Part shown: piece after piece, positions 1 to 7,910 of the stretch
Position numbering within the stretch: position 1 is the first letter of the stretch
Layout: each line of letters opens with the position of its first letter
NCBI GenBank assembly: GCA_001442985.1
Contig: LDYB01000014.1
Coordinates: 186,001 to 250,000 of the forward strand
Reading direction: 5' to 3'
DNA length: 64,000 bases
From: Armatimonadetes bacterium DC
Lineage (GTDB): Bacteria; Armatimonadota; Fimbriimonadia; Fimbriimonadales; GBS-DC
Translations under genes and position numbers: made by a program
The notes under the pieces: generated by a model
What the model saw: the letters and a program-made list of their open reading frames with translations, nothing else
What the model was told of the DNA's origin: nothing
Database searches by the model: none

Positions 1-566
1 TCCTGCTTCTCGCCTGTCGGGTAGAACCACTGGAACGGCAGGCGCGTGATAATCGGCAGCAGCAGCCGCCCCAGCCACTCCACCGTGCGATACGAGCGAA
101 TCGGGATAGGCACGCCCACCGCGAACACTAAGTCCCCATACACCACGCTTTTCGCCAGCTGCGCCAGCTCCTGCGCCATGCCGAACCGATCCACCGCGGA
201 GACCAGCAGCACGCGCTTCTGGCCAAAGTCCAGCACGCCCTGCGCCTGGAGCCAGCGCACCGCCTCGCGCTCTAAGGTGTTTTTCAGACCGCTGCCGTCC
301 ACCACGGGCGTCTTTTTGGCAACCGAGACCAGTTTCTGAATGGAGCGGAACACATAGCGGCGGTTGCCCACCCAGATATAGAGGTCGGCGCCGCCGATAC
401 CCAGCGCGTCCACCTCGCCGTCCAGCTCTGCAAAGAGCTGCTGAAACCGTTTCAGGTCGCCGTCGGTGCCGATCCGCTCAATCAGGAACGGCTCGCCCCG
501 CAGGGTAATTTCACTGCGCTTGTCGCGCTTCGAAGAACCCAGACTGACGGAAACGATGTGCTTCAT
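1..566 (-). CDS. Quinate/shikimate-dehydrogenase-like protein (3' end off the left edge)
   Basis: The N-terminal 188 codons of a longer protein are present; the rest lies beyond the window. It opens MKHIVSVSLGSSKRDK and contains VDGSGLKNTLER at residues 89-100. I associate these motifs with the roughly 300-residue family usually named quinate 5-dehydrogenase, whose biochemistry is not firmly established. The start at 566 is chosen because a TATCCT -10 box lies exactly 7 bases upstream and no ribosome binding site is visible, so the mRNA is predicted leaderless. It follows the hypothetical gene at 584-973 on the same strand. The family name is from memory of motifs, so substrate and reaction stay open. 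Confidence 0.6.
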   Translation of the reverse strand, partial: MKHIVSVSLGSSKRDKRSEITLRGEPFLIERIGTDGDLKRFQQLFAELDGEVDALGIGGADLYIWVGNRRYVFRSIQKLVSVAKKTPVVDGSGLKNTLEREAVRWLQAQGVLDFGQKRVLLVSAVDRFGMAQELAQLAKSVVYGDLVFAVGVPIPIRSYRTVEWLGRLLLPIITRLPFQWFYPTGEKQ

Positions 567-573
567 CAGCAGA

Positions 574-579
574 AGGATA
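574..579 (-). promoter_or_regulatory. -10 box TATCCT, predicted leaderless start
   Basis: On the minus strand GGGTATCCT is followed by 7 bases and then the ATG at 566. This places the expected transcription start on the start codon. Confidence 0.55.
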
Positions 580-583
580 CCCG

Positions 584-973
584 CTATCGGGAGACCATCT
601 TCACCTTGAACCGCGCCGTAACGAGTTGCGGACCCAGCGAACCTCCTGACACGCCCACCAGACCGAGATCTATGTCTTCAAAATAAAAGAAGGAGCCAAC
701 GCCTCCATCAGGGAGCTGGAAACCGCCGTGAACCATCTTTTCGCTGGGCACACGCATAAAGCGTGGCTCGATCAGCGTCGGGTTCGGCTGACCCAGCGTG
801 AACTGGAGAGTTATCATCAGCACCTTCTCAAGAAGTTCATCATGGTGTGGCTCGCTTTTCTGGATAAACTCGGGGCGGTCGCCAAAATATTTGAAGAAGT
901 AGCGCATCACCCCCGCATGGCTGGACGCCGTTTGCAGGCGATATTTCAGCTCAGCGAAATGTTGCACGGTCAT
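584..973 (-). CDS. Hypothetical protein, 129 aa
   Basis: I do not recognise the family. The protein begins MTVQHFAELKYRL and has no signal peptide or membrane helix. It looks like a small soluble protein, with a helical N-terminal half and a beta-rich, glycine-containing C-terminal half (FFYFEDIDLGLVGVSGG). The ATG at 973 is preferred over the upstream ATG at 1006 because GGGAGG lies about 8 bases before it. The gene ends 17 bases before the next minus-strand gene, which has its own -10 box. Confidence 0.5.
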   Translation of the reverse strand: MTVQHFAELKYRLQTASSHAGVMRYFFKYFGDRPEFIQKSEPHHDELLEKVLMITLQFTLGQPNPTLIEPRFMRVPSEKMVHGGFQLPDGGVGSFFYFEDIDLGLVGVSGGSLGPQLVTARFKVKMVSR

Positions 974-1052
974 GACTCGTTGCCTCCCTGCGTGGGGATT
1001 CGCCACGAGGGGTGCTGTTCCTGCTCCGTTGCAAGGACGCCAGATGGAACTT

Positions 1053-1145
1053 GATGCCCCCTGAAAGCGCGACGGCTAAAGCTGCTCTGTCGCAAAGATA
1101 CCTTCTGGAACCCACGATGCCCCCTGAAAGCGCGACGGCTAAAGC
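1053..1145. repeat. 30-bp perfect direct repeat, two copies
   Basis: The sequence GATGCCCCCTGAAAGCGC and the 12 bases after it occur at 1053-1082 and again at 1116-1145 without mismatch. The second copy runs into the left arm of the palindromic element at 1134. The unit therefore looks like a partial duplication of that element's left edge plus its flank. Confidence 0.8.
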
Positions 1146-1230
1146 CGTTCCTAATGAACAAAGCCAGCCTCCGCTGGCTATATCAGCCGACGCAGGTCGG
1201 CTTCGTCTTATAGGAACGGCTTCAGCCGTC
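1134..1230 (+). repeat. Cloverleaf-type interspersed palindromic repeat, copy A
   Basis: This 97-bp element has outer arms GACGGCTAAAGCCGTTCCT and AGGAACGGCTTCAGCCGTC. Between them sit two hairpins, AGCCAGCctccGCTGGCT and AGCCGACgcaGGTCGGCT. Each outer arm is itself palindromic. Near-identical copies lie at 12151-12250 (inverted), 19481-19530 (right half only) and 33151-33247. It is non-coding: the peptide RLRLIGTASA that appears in several frames is a by-product of the repeat. Confidence 0.85.
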
Positions 1231-1536
1231 AGGGCACAGTCTCCAAGACGGCGCCCCTGTCAGAAAGCCTACCCCTCTAAGGAACCTCGTGGAGGGGGTC
1301 GTGGAATACCTGTGTTCCCATCCTTGCGACGGGGCAAGTAGACCTGTTCTGCAGGGGGGAGCCGAACTGTGACCTGCGGCAACCCCTGCTGCGCTTTGCC
1401 TCATTTGCGGGCGGCACTCTAACGCGGACGCGGTACCCTCAGCCAGACCGCCCGTTTCGCCCGCGCGTGATTGGTGTCGCGCCCCCACACCCCAACGAAG
1501 GTGCCACCTTCATCCTCTGATACCCCCCGCTTTTGT
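1231..1536. other. Intergenic stretch with repeat-derived flank, no gene seen
   Basis: I see no convincing gene here. The block at about 1252-1281 (CCTACCCCTCTAAGG) resembles 33294-33322 downstream of repeat copy D, so the interspersed repeat unit probably extends beyond its palindromic core. The segment 1281-1305 (GGAACCTCGTGGAGGGGGTC) recurs with a few changes at 1855-1879, on the far side of the CRISPR array. Confidence 0.5.
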
Positions 1537-1597
1537 GATTCCGAACCCCCCTGACTCATGAGTCAAATTTCGCCCTTTTCGGGGGAGGTTCGGAATC
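1537..1597. repeat. Long inverted repeat upstream of the CRISPR array
   Basis: The arms GATTCCGAACC and GGTTCGGAATC, each continued by a C-run or G-run, enclose a perfect 14-bp palindrome TGACTCATGAGTCA at 1552-1565. The element lies within 110 bp of the first CRISPR repeat, on the side expected for the leader. A regulator-binding site or a leader structure is plausible but unproven. Confidence 0.65.
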
Positions 1598-1643
1598 CGC
1601 CCTTGCAATTTGGGTTCAAAAAGGGGTAGAATTGGCGCGTAGG

Positions 1644-1820
1644 GTCACGAAAGACCGCCCCTGTGCAGGGGATTGAAACAAACCCTGCAGCTCCCATTCG
1701 ATCCGGTTACAAATGTCACGAAAGACCGCCCCTGTGCAGGGGATTGAAACAATTCCCAAACTGGCAGCCGCCCTGAGATTATGAGTCACGAAAGACCGCC
1801 CCTGTGCAGGGGATTGAAAC
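1644..1820 (+). CRISPR. Short CRISPR array, three 36-bp repeats and two spacers
   Basis: Three identical 36-bp repeats lie at 1644-1679, 1715-1750 and 1785-1820. They begin GTCACGAAAGACCGCC and end GGGGATTGAAAC. The two spacers are 35 and 34 bp. An ATTGAAAC end is typical of type I and III repeats, so transcription is inferred left to right with the leader at lower coordinates. No cas gene lies in the window, so the array is an orphan or is served in trans. No degeneration is seen in the last repeat. Confidence 0.95.
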
Positions 1821-1833
1821 TGACGATCTTCAC

Positions 1834-1860
1834 GGTTCCCCTTGCGAAGCAGGGGGAACC
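1834..1860 (+). terminator. Hairpin just after the last CRISPR repeat
   Basis: GGTTCCCC (1834-1841) pairs with GGGGAACC (1853-1860) across an 11-base loop. There is no T-run, so it could end the CRISPR transcript only weakly, or it may be an unrelated repeat. Confidence 0.3.
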
Positions 1861-1932
1861 TCACGGAGGGGGTCTCGGATGGCGCGCGCCCTTATCCTCA
1901 CAACAGAGCAGTTGTTCCTGCTAAAGGCGAGG

Positions 1933-1938
1933 TATACT
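1933..1938 (+). promoter_or_regulatory. -10 box TATACT for the ABC-exporter-like gene
   Basis: GGTATACT lies 14 bases before the ATG at 1953, giving a very short predicted leader without a Shine-Dalgarno sequence. Confidence 0.45.
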
Positions 1939-1952
1939 TTCACGCTGGTGCG

Positions 1953-3662
1953 ATGGTTCTGCGTGTATTGGCATTTATTGGTGTCCGAACTCTGGTGAAC
2001 AGTTTTCGGCGCGCGTTTTCCAACCCTGTGCGGGCGGTGCTGACCACGCTGGTGATCCTGTTTATCCTGTGTGGCTGGGGAGGGGCGCTGTTAGGGAGCG
2101 TGCTGGGCAGTCCTTCTCGCAGTGCGCCCATGCCTCAAGGCGATCCGCAGACTCTGCTGGCGCGTGCGCTTGCCAGCACGCTGATAGTCCACTGGTTTTA
2201 TGTGGTCTCGCTATGGCTTTCGGCGCTGTTTCGCCCCGTCACGCTGTTGTTTCAGGAGAGCGATGTGCATTATCTGTTCACGACGCCGTTGCGAGCGCTC
2301 AGCGTATTTCGCGGGCTGTTGCTCATGCGGGGGCTGCTGGGAGCGGTCATGCTGTTCCTGATGATGGTGGCATATGTGTTATTGATGGGCGGGCGCACGA
2401 CGATGCGCGCGTTTGTGACTCTGGAGCCGGTGATAGGAGGCTGGGCGCTGCTGAGTTATCCGATACTCTATCTGCTGGCGTTTACGGGTTTGCTGATGGT
2501 GAGCGTGGTGCTGGCGCTTCGGGAGATTCAGGGGCGCTCGGCGCGTCGCTACTGGGTTTGGGGCGTGCTGGTCTGGGTAGGGCTGACTCTAATGCTGGTG
2601 GGCTGGCGGTTCTATGGAGAGTGGAGCGCGGGCAGTGGTTTCAGCGTTGCGATGAACCGTGCGGCAGACTGGACGCCTGCGGCGCTGTTGCTGTTTCCGG
2701 TGCGCTGTCTGGTGGATAGCGCGCTGGTGATTTACAACGGCTGGACGCCCGCGATGCTGGGGGGCGCACTCTTCTGGGGCGCGCTGGTGTGGTGGGGTAA
2801 TCGGGAGCTGGTGCGTCATCAGGGCTGGCTGTATGAGCTGGGCGCGGAGCTGGCGCGGCTGGGGGGCAAGGTGAGCCGTGCCCGTAAGGACCCGATGCGC
2901 GCCTACATGGAACGCGCCGCCGAACGCGCCCAGCAGAAGCCCCTGCGTACCCTGCGCTGGCTGGAACGCTGGACGCCTCAGGGCGTGTGGGCGCTCCTCT
3001 GGCGCGATTTGCTGATCACATGGCGCGCCAGCGGCTGGGTCAACCTGCTGGCAGTGGCGGTGCTGGCGCTGGCGCCCCTTGTGCTGATGTGGCTGGCGGC
3101 GCGCGACGGGGATGCAACCCCCAGAGCACTTCAGGTGATTTATCTGGCGATGCAGAGCGCGGTCGCCTTCTTCTACGCGTTTGGGAGCTACTACGGGATG
3201 ACAGAAATGCTCCGCCGTGTGGAGTGGCAGAAGCCGATGCCGTTTGTCAGCTGGCAGGTGGTGGTCGTGGAAGCCCTGCCAACAGTGGTGTTCTTCGCGC
3301 TGGGGCAGGTGTTGACGATTCTGGTTGCGACGCTCTGGTTCCCCAGTATGGCGGCGTTCTGGGTGGTGGGCAGCTTGATGGTGACCTCGTGGCTGGTGGT
3401 ACTGCAGATGGTGATGTTTATGGTGGCTCTCATCAACCCCGACCCCAGCGACTATACCCAGCGCCTGCTGGCGAGCTTCATCATGGTTCCGTTGCTTTGC
3501 CTCGGAGGCGGACCGGGCGTTCTGGTGGGCATTCTGGGGCTGGTCTATCAGTGGAACATGCTTCTGCTGGGGCTGGCGGTGCTGGTGGTGCAGACACTCC
3601 TTGCGATGGTGCTGACGGCGATTAATGCGACGCTTTATGAGCGGTTTAATCCTGTGGATTAG
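1953..3662 (+). CDS. Putative ABC exporter membrane protein, 569 aa
   Basis: This is a polytopic membrane protein with clusters of long hydrophobic helices in the N-terminal third (for example VLTTLVILFILCGWGGALLG) and again from about residue 370 to the end. The middle carries a charged linker (SRARKDPMRAYMERAAERAQ). The segment FQESDVHYLFTTPLRALSVF fits the family called putative ABC exporter, membrane parts thought to work with an ABC ATPase. No ATPase gene is adjacent, so its partner and substrate are unknown. The ATG at 1953 follows a TATACT box; the frame is open further upstream into repeat-like sequence. Its stop overlaps that of the convergent gpsA by 3 bases. Confidence 0.65.
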   Translation: MVLRVLAFIGVRTLVNSFRRAFSNPVRAVLTTLVILFILCGWGGALLGSVLGSPSRSAPMPQGDPQTLLARALASTLIVHWFYVVSLWLSALFRPVTLLFQESDVHYLFTTPLRALSVFRGLLLMRGLLGAVMLFLMMVAYVLLMGGRTTMRAFVTLEPVIGGWALLSYPILYLLAFTGLLMVSVVLALREIQGRSARRYWVWGVLVWVGLTLMLVGWRFYGEWSAGSGFSVAMNRAADWTPAALLLFPVRCLVDSALVIYNGWTPAMLGGALFWGALVWWGNRELVRHQGWLYELGAELARLGGKVSRARKDPMRAYMERAAERAQQKPLRTLRWLERWTPQGVWALLWRDLLITWRASGWVNLLAVAVLALAPLVLMWLAARDGDATPRALQVIYLAMQSAVAFFYAFGSYYGMTEMLRRVEWQKPMPFVSWQVVVVEALPTVVFFALGQVLTILVATLWFPSMAAFWVVGSLMVTSWLVVLQMVMFMVALINPDPSDYTQRLLASFIMVPLLCLGGGPGVLVGILGLVYQWNMLLLGLAVLVVQTLLAMVLTAINATLYERFNPVD

Positions 3663-4669
3663 GTTCTCACGAACCGAAACTCGCGCTCGCCTCTGGGGGG
3701 GCGCGTCATGAGGCTTTGGAGGGCATCCGAGACCGAGCGGGCGCCGTTGAGAATCTCCGCAATCGCGTTCAGCAGAGGGGTGTCAATCCCGTGCTGGTGC
3801 GCCAGCCTCTGCGCCACGAACGCGGTGAAGTAGCCTTCGGCGACTTGCCCCAGCTCCTGAAGCGCCTGCTGGGGCGTTTTGCCCTGCGCGACGGCATAGC
3901 CCAGCCGGTAGTTGCGGCTGAGTCGGCTGGCGGCGGTGGCAAACAGGTCGCCCACACCGGTCAGTCCCATAAAAGTTTCAGGGCATGCGCCCAGCGCGGC
4001 GCCGAGCCGCATCATCTCCGCCAGCCCGCGCGCCAGCAGCGCGCCTTTGGTGTTGTCGCCGAAGCCCAAGCCGTCGCTCATGCCCGCGCCAATCGCGTAC
4101 ACATTTTTGAGCGCGCCCCCCAGCTCCACGCCCACCACATCGTTGTTGGTGTAGACGCGCAGGGTGGGGGTCATAAACAGCTCCTGCACCGTCTCGGCGG
4201 TGGGGAGGTGGTAGGCGGCGGCGACGGTGGCGGTGGGCACGCCGCGCACCAGCTCCACCGCCAGATTCGGTCCCGAAAGCACCGCGATTTGCTCCGGCGT
4301 CCAGCGCCCCGTTTCCAGCACGACCTCGCTCATGCGTTTGCCCGTGTCGGGTTCCAGCCCTTTGGCGGCGATAATGCAGAGCGAGGCGCCATAGGGCAAC
4401 CGATTCAGCACGGAGCGCACCGCGCCCGACGGCACCGCCAGCACCCACGCCTCGCACGCTGTCAGCGCGTGGAGGTCGGCAGTCGGCGTCACGGTGTCGG
4501 GTAGCACGACTTCAGGCAGGTAGCGGCGGTTCACATGCTCACGCTGGAGCGCCTGAATGCGTTCGGGGTCGCGTCCCCAGAGCCACACCGGCACTCCCTT
4601 CTGACCCAGCAGATACGCCAGCGCCGTGCCCCACGAGCCTGCGCCGATGACGCCAATACATTCAGGCAT
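3659..4669 (-). CDS. gpsA: Glycerol-3-phosphate dehydrogenase [NAD(P)+]
   Basis: GpsA reduces dihydroxyacetone phosphate to sn-glycerol 3-phosphate, the backbone for phospholipids. The 336-residue length fits the family. The N-terminal Rossmann motif GAGSWG is at residues 9-14. Further hallmarks are SGPNLAVE, the catalytic-lysine segment GGALKNVYAIGAGMSDG and the C-terminal GARSVSDALQSLM. It is cytoplasmic and soluble. Its start overlaps the end of the small upstream gene by 8 bases, so the two are probably co-translated. A psd-like gene for the same lipid pathway is at 52657. Confidence 0.95.
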   Translation of the reverse strand: MPECIGVIGAGSWGTALAYLLGQKGVPVWLWGRDPERIQALQREHVNRRYLPEVVLPDTVTPTADLHALTACEAWVLAVPSGAVRSVLNRLPYGASLCIIAAKGLEPDTGKRMSEVVLETGRWTPEQIAVLSGPNLAVELVRGVPTATVAAAYHLPTAETVQELFMTPTLRVYTNNDVVGVELGGALKNVYAIGAGMSDGLGFGDNTKGALLARGLAEMMRLGAALGACPETFMGLTGVGDLFATAASRLSRNYRLGYAVAQGKTPQQALQELGQVAEGYFTAFVAQRLAHQHGIDTPLLNAIAEILNGARSVSDALQSLMTRPPRGEREFRFVRT

Positions 4670-4943
4670 GCTCTTCTGCCTCCTCTTGCGCCCAGTTCAA
4701 TGCCAGTTCCTGCAGCAGGGCAACCGCCTCCTCACGCTTGCGCAGGGGAACCCAGATAAAAATCGGCTGAGGGATGGAAGGGTACAGCGGCACCTGCGGC
4801 GCTTCGGGCGTGAAGGTCAGCACGCGATGGTCTATCAGATAGGTCTGCACCAGCTTCGCCGTGATGTCGTCGTAGGCGACCGCAACTGCGACCAGCTCTT
4901 CCGAAACTTTCTGCTCGTCTTCCGCGAGGATACGCCAGCTCAT
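4662..4943 (-). CDS. DUF2007-like small protein, 93 aa
   Basis: The soluble protein starts MSWRILAEDEQKV and contains VAVAYDDITAKLVQTYLIDHRV. This resembles the DUF2007 (putative signal-transducing) fold, in which a short ferredoxin-like unit reads 'who sits on which strand' of a longer partner. The C-terminus is acidic (AQEEAEEHA). The gene precedes and overlaps gpsA. A TATGCT -10 box ends only 6 bases before the ATG, so this mRNA may be leaderless. Function is unknown. Confidence 0.55.
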   Translation of the reverse strand: MSWRILAEDEQKVSEELVAVAVAYDDITAKLVQTYLIDHRVLTFTPEAPQVPLYPSIPQPIFIWVPLRKREEAVALLQELALNWAQEEAEEHA

Positions 4944-4949
4944 GCCATG

Positions 4950-4955
4950 AGCATA
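4950..4955 (-). promoter_or_regulatory. -10 box TATGCT for the DUF2007-gpsA unit
   Basis: GAGGTATGCT on the minus strand is followed by 6 bases and the ATG at 4943. Confidence 0.45.
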
Positions 4956-4993
4956 CCTCAGGAGGCAGGGAGCTTCGCCCCTGCCTCCGCAAG

Positions 4994-6175
4994 TTACGGC
5001 TGCACCGTGTGGCTGACGGTTTCGCGTAGCACGAACCCGCGCTTCAGGAACTCACGCACGAACACATGCCCCGACATGGATTGCTCGTAAGGGACAATCC
5101 CGCGGGGAACCGTGCCGTTGGCGACCCCAATCGCGATAATGGACGCCGAGAAGCCCGTGCAACGCTCCATCGCGGTGAAGCCCGTTTCGTCGTCGTGATA
5201 GTCAATATACTGCACGCTGATTTCGTAGGGCGCGCCGTTCTTCTCGCCGGACGCATAAACCCACACCACCACCAGGTCCTTCTCTTCGGGGAAGTCTATT
5301 TTAGGGGGGATCACCGTAGCGGTGAACTGGCGTGGGATGACGGGATGCCCCTCCACCTTGATGGGTTCCTCGTCAAAAAAGCCCAGGTCGCGCAGGGCGC
5401 GCATGATGTCCCAGTGTCCGGGGTAGCGGAGGGTTTTGTAGTCGTACTCCTGCACCTTGCCCGCGAGGGTGTAGGGCGCGGTGGAGGTGCCGCCTGAGGT
5501 GGGCGCGGCTTCCAGCAAGCCCAGTTCCTCAATTTCCAGATACTCAATATCTTCCAGAGTGGGCACATAGGTAGGCTTGCCTTCCCGCAGCACCAGCGCC
5601 TCGCCCGTATACTCCGAGATGACACCAATCATGTTGAACACCAGCTTGTAGCCGAGCGGACCCACCGGGCGTTGGGGCAGCCCCCCACAGCGCAGGCGAA
5701 TTTCGTGGCAGGTGTCCATCTTCTCCATACAGTAAAGCCCCAGATGGTTCACCATGCCGGGCGCGAGCCCGCAGTCGGGTACAAGAGCGATGCCGGCTTC
5801 TTTGGCTTCCTCGTCGCGCTTGCGAAATTCGTACCAGAACCATTCGGGGTCGTTGCCCATATCGATAAAGCTGCGCTTCGCGTCCAGCGCGAGCTGAATC
5901 AGGCGCATATTCATCTGCCACGGCACCGCGCTGATGACCACATCCGCCTCGCTGAAGTAGTCCAGCACCTGCTTTTCGTCGCGGGCGTCTACTCTTCGGG
6001 GGAACACGATTTGCTTTTGAAGCAGTTGATTGACCCACTCCGCTTTTTGTGTGGCGCGCTCCAGATCAATGTCGGCGAGATAAATCACCTCTGCATTTCC
6101 GAATCGCGCCAGGTCGTAGGCAACCGCAGGACCCTGCATTCCTGCGCCCAGAATGGCATATCGAAACGAACTCAT
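4994..6175 (-). CDS. Saccharopine-dehydrogenase-family oxidoreductase, 393 aa
   Basis: An N-terminal Rossmann fold is marked by YAILGAGMQGPAVAYDL (residues 5-21), and an acidic residue after strand 2 (YLADIDLERA) favours NAD. DCGLAPGMVNHLG and the C-terminal domain match saccharopine reductase / lysine 6-dehydrogenase relatives. Such enzymes act at the carbon-nitrogen bond of lysine derivatives, but the exact substrate cannot be told from sequence. The start is supported by AGGAGG about 9 bases upstream. The gene lies downstream of flagellin behind a strong hairpin, so it is probably a separate unit. Confidence 0.75.
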   Translation of the reverse strand: MSSFRYAILGAGMQGPAVAYDLARFGNAEVIYLADIDLERATQKAEWVNQLLQKQIVFPRRVDARDEKQVLDYFSEADVVISAVPWQMNMRLIQLALDAKRSFIDMGNDPEWFWYEFRKRDEEAKEAGIALVPDCGLAPGMVNHLGLYCMEKMDTCHEIRLRCGGLPQRPVGPLGYKLVFNMIGVISEYTGEALVLREGKPTYVPTLEDIEYLEIEELGLLEAAPTSGGTSTAPYTLAGKVQEYDYKTLRYPGHWDIMRALRDLGFFDEEPIKVEGHPVIPRQFTATVIPPKIDFPEEKDLVVVWVYASGEKNGAPYEISVQYIDYHDDETGFTAMERCTGFSASIIAIGVANGTVPRGIVPYEQSMSGHVFVREFLKRGFVLRETVSHTVQP

Positions 6176-6203
6176 AGGCGTAAACCTCCTTCTTTTTTAT
6201 GCT

Positions 6204-6238
6204 AAAAAACGGGGGGTCAACTCTGACCCCCCGTTTTA
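6204..6238 (-). terminator. Strong terminator of the flagellin gene
   Basis: AAAACGGGGGGTCA pairs with TGACCCCCCGTTTT around a 4-base loop and is followed on the minus strand by TTTT. It lies 22 bases beyond the flagellin stop. Confidence 0.85.
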
Positions 6239-6243
6239 GTATA
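6238..6243 (-). promoter_or_regulatory. Possible -10 box TATACT overlapping the terminator
   Basis: GGGTATACT sits at the 5' foot of the terminator hairpin. If used, transcription of the dehydrogenase gene at 4994-6175 would start within the hairpin, so that its own transcript would not form the full stem. Confidence 0.35.
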
Positions 6244-6259
6244 CCCGATTCGCCCGGTT

Positions 6260-7738
6260 TTAGCGGATGAGCTGCAGGACGCCCTGCGGCGCGAAGTTCG
6301 CCTGCCCCAGCACGGACATACCCGCCTGCTGCAGGATCTGGAACTTGGTGAACCGGCTGATTTCCTCGGCGAAGTTCACATCGCGGATAGCCGACTCGGT
6401 CGCGGTCAGGTTCTCCTTGGCGACGGCGAGCGAGCGCATATTACTCTCGAGGACATTCTTCTGGAACGCGCCCATATCGCCGCGCAGTTTGGAGACCTGC
6501 TGAATCGCCGCGTCGATGATTTTCAGAGCCTCTTCGGCGCCGCCCGCTTTGGTGACATCGATGTCGGCAAGGCTCTTGCCTGCCACGACGCCTGTACCCA
6601 GCTGGCTGGCGCGCATGTTGTTGATGGAGATCTGGGCAGTTTGACCCGCGTTCGCGCCAATCTGGAAGGTTACATCGCCTGCTGTGGTGCGTGCGACAGC
6701 GTACGCGGTGTTATTGTCAACATTGCCGCGTTCCTTGAGCAGGATCACATTACCTCGCGCGTCAGACAAACGCAGTCCTGAGGTCTTACCAATCCCGCCG
6801 GTGAAGTAGACGGTGATGTCGTTGCCGTTCACATCTTTCACGGTCACGGTGGCGCGAGCATCCTGCCCTGCCGTTACCGTAGCGGACTGCAAGCCCAGCA
6901 CATTCGCCGAGTCGCTGACATCCACACGGAAGTTGGAGCCGTACTCGGTGGCACGCAGGGTCACGACCCGGGTTCTGTCGTTATACTCTGCTACCACACC
7001 TGTTACCGAGCTGAGCGAGTTAATCTTATCCAGAATGCGTCCCAGCGTCTCGGTGCCGTCGGTGGTGACGCTCACGCCGTTGATGACGATGGTGCCCGCG
7101 GTAGTAATCACCGAGCTCAGGGTGGTGCCGGTTGCCAGTGCAGCACCTGCCGCGGAGGCGCGAGTCGCTTCCTGCGTTACCTCAACAGTCACCATACCTG
7201 TGCCGACGGTATACTCCGCCGCTGTTGCGGCGCCAATCTGCCCGTACACGGTGCCGCCGAAGAAGACGCCGCCGATGCGCGTTGGGTCGGTTACTGCCGA
7301 CGAAACCCCCGCGCTGCCATCCAGCAGCTTCTTGGTGCCGAACTGGGTCTGCTCCGCAATACGGTTGATGCTGTTGATGGCGGAGCGAATCTGGTTCTGG
7401 TTCGCCTGAAGCGCGGTCAGGTCGTTGGTACCTGTGTTCCCCGAAGCCACAGCCAGCTGGCGCATGCTGCGCAACAGGTTGTGAACCTCTTCCAGAGCGC
7501 CTTCGGCGGTCTTCACGAGGTTCGTGGCATCCTGCGAGTTAGAAATTGCCTGCTCCAAACCCGCAATCTGGGCGCGCAGGTCTTCCGAGCGAATCAGCCC
7601 TGCCGGGTCGTCGCCTGCGCGGTTAATGCGCAAACCCGAAGCGAGCTTCTCAATCGAACGGCTGAACCCATCCGAAGCGTTCTGCACATTGCGCAGCGCG
7701 TTGAGCGCTGACATGTTGGTGTTAATCCGCAAACTCAT
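6260..7738 (-). CDS. fliC: Flagellin, 492 aa
   Basis: The subunit of the flagellar filament. The N-terminal D0/D1 region (MSLRINTNMSALNALRN to about residue 140) and the C-terminal region (about 410-492, ending VLGQANFAPQGVLQLIR) are clearly conserved. The middle 140-400 is a variable surface domain rich in Thr, Ala and Val, with few Cys or Trp. It is exported by the flagellar apparatus, so no signal peptide is expected. GGGAGG precedes the ATG. The gene stands alone with its own terminator and a structured upstream region, and no other flagellar gene is in the window. The REC-PilZ gene upstream may tune motility. Confidence 0.97.
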   Translation of the reverse strand: MSLRINTNMSALNALRNVQNASDGFSRSIEKLASGLRINRAGDDPAGLIRSEDLRAQIAGLEQAISNSQDATNLVKTAEGALEEVHNLLRSMRQLAVASGNTGTNDLTALQANQNQIRSAINSINRIAEQTQFGTKKLLDGSAGVSSAVTDPTRIGGVFFGGTVYGQIGAATAAEYTVGTGMVTVEVTQEATRASAAGAALATGTTLSSVITTAGTIVINGVSVTTDGTETLGRILDKINSLSSVTGVVAEYNDRTRVVTLRATEYGSNFRVDVSDSANVLGLQSATVTAGQDARATVTVKDVNGNDITVYFTGGIGKTSGLRLSDARGNVILLKERGNVDNNTAYAVARTTAGDVTFQIGANAGQTAQISINNMRASQLGTGVVAGKSLADIDVTKAGGAEEALKIIDAAIQQVSKLRGDMGAFQKNVLESNMRSLAVAKENLTATESAIRDVNFAEEISRFTKFQILQQAGMSVLGQANFAPQGVLQLIR

Positions 7739-7766
7739 CGTTCCATCCTCCCTGATAGAGTTTTTT

Positions 7767-7821
7767 TCTGGACGCCCCTCCCCGCCGATCCGTCAGCAGG
7801 GCAGTTTTTTGCGCGTCCAGA
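7767..7821 (-). promoter_or_regulatory. Inverted repeat in the flagellin 5' untranslated region
   Basis: TCTGGACGC (7767-7775) pairs with GCGTCCAGA (7813-7821) across 37 bases. It ends 28 bases before the flagellin ATG and could shape mRNA stability or translation. Confidence 0.45.
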
Positions 7822-7850
7822 GGGGATTTTCGGAGCGAACTTAATCCGAT

Positions 7851-7875
7851 TTCTCGGCAAAAATACGGGGGTTTG
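7851..7875 (-). promoter_or_regulatory. Possible sigma-28-like flagellin promoter
   Basis: On the minus strand CAAA (7875-7872) and GCCGAGAA (7858-7851) resemble the flagellar sigma factor consensus TAAA and GCCGATAA. The spacing of 13 is shorter than the usual 15, so this is tentative. No GGTATAAT-type box is seen here, unlike most genes in the window. Confidence 0.35.
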
Positions 7876-7910
7876 TGAAAAATCGTAAAATTACGGGTTC
7901 CCCCGCTGAA

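Noticed and set aside
46-339. Plus-strand frame near the left edge
   Set aside because: Antisense to the partial dehydrogenase-like gene, which has conserved motifs on the minus strand.
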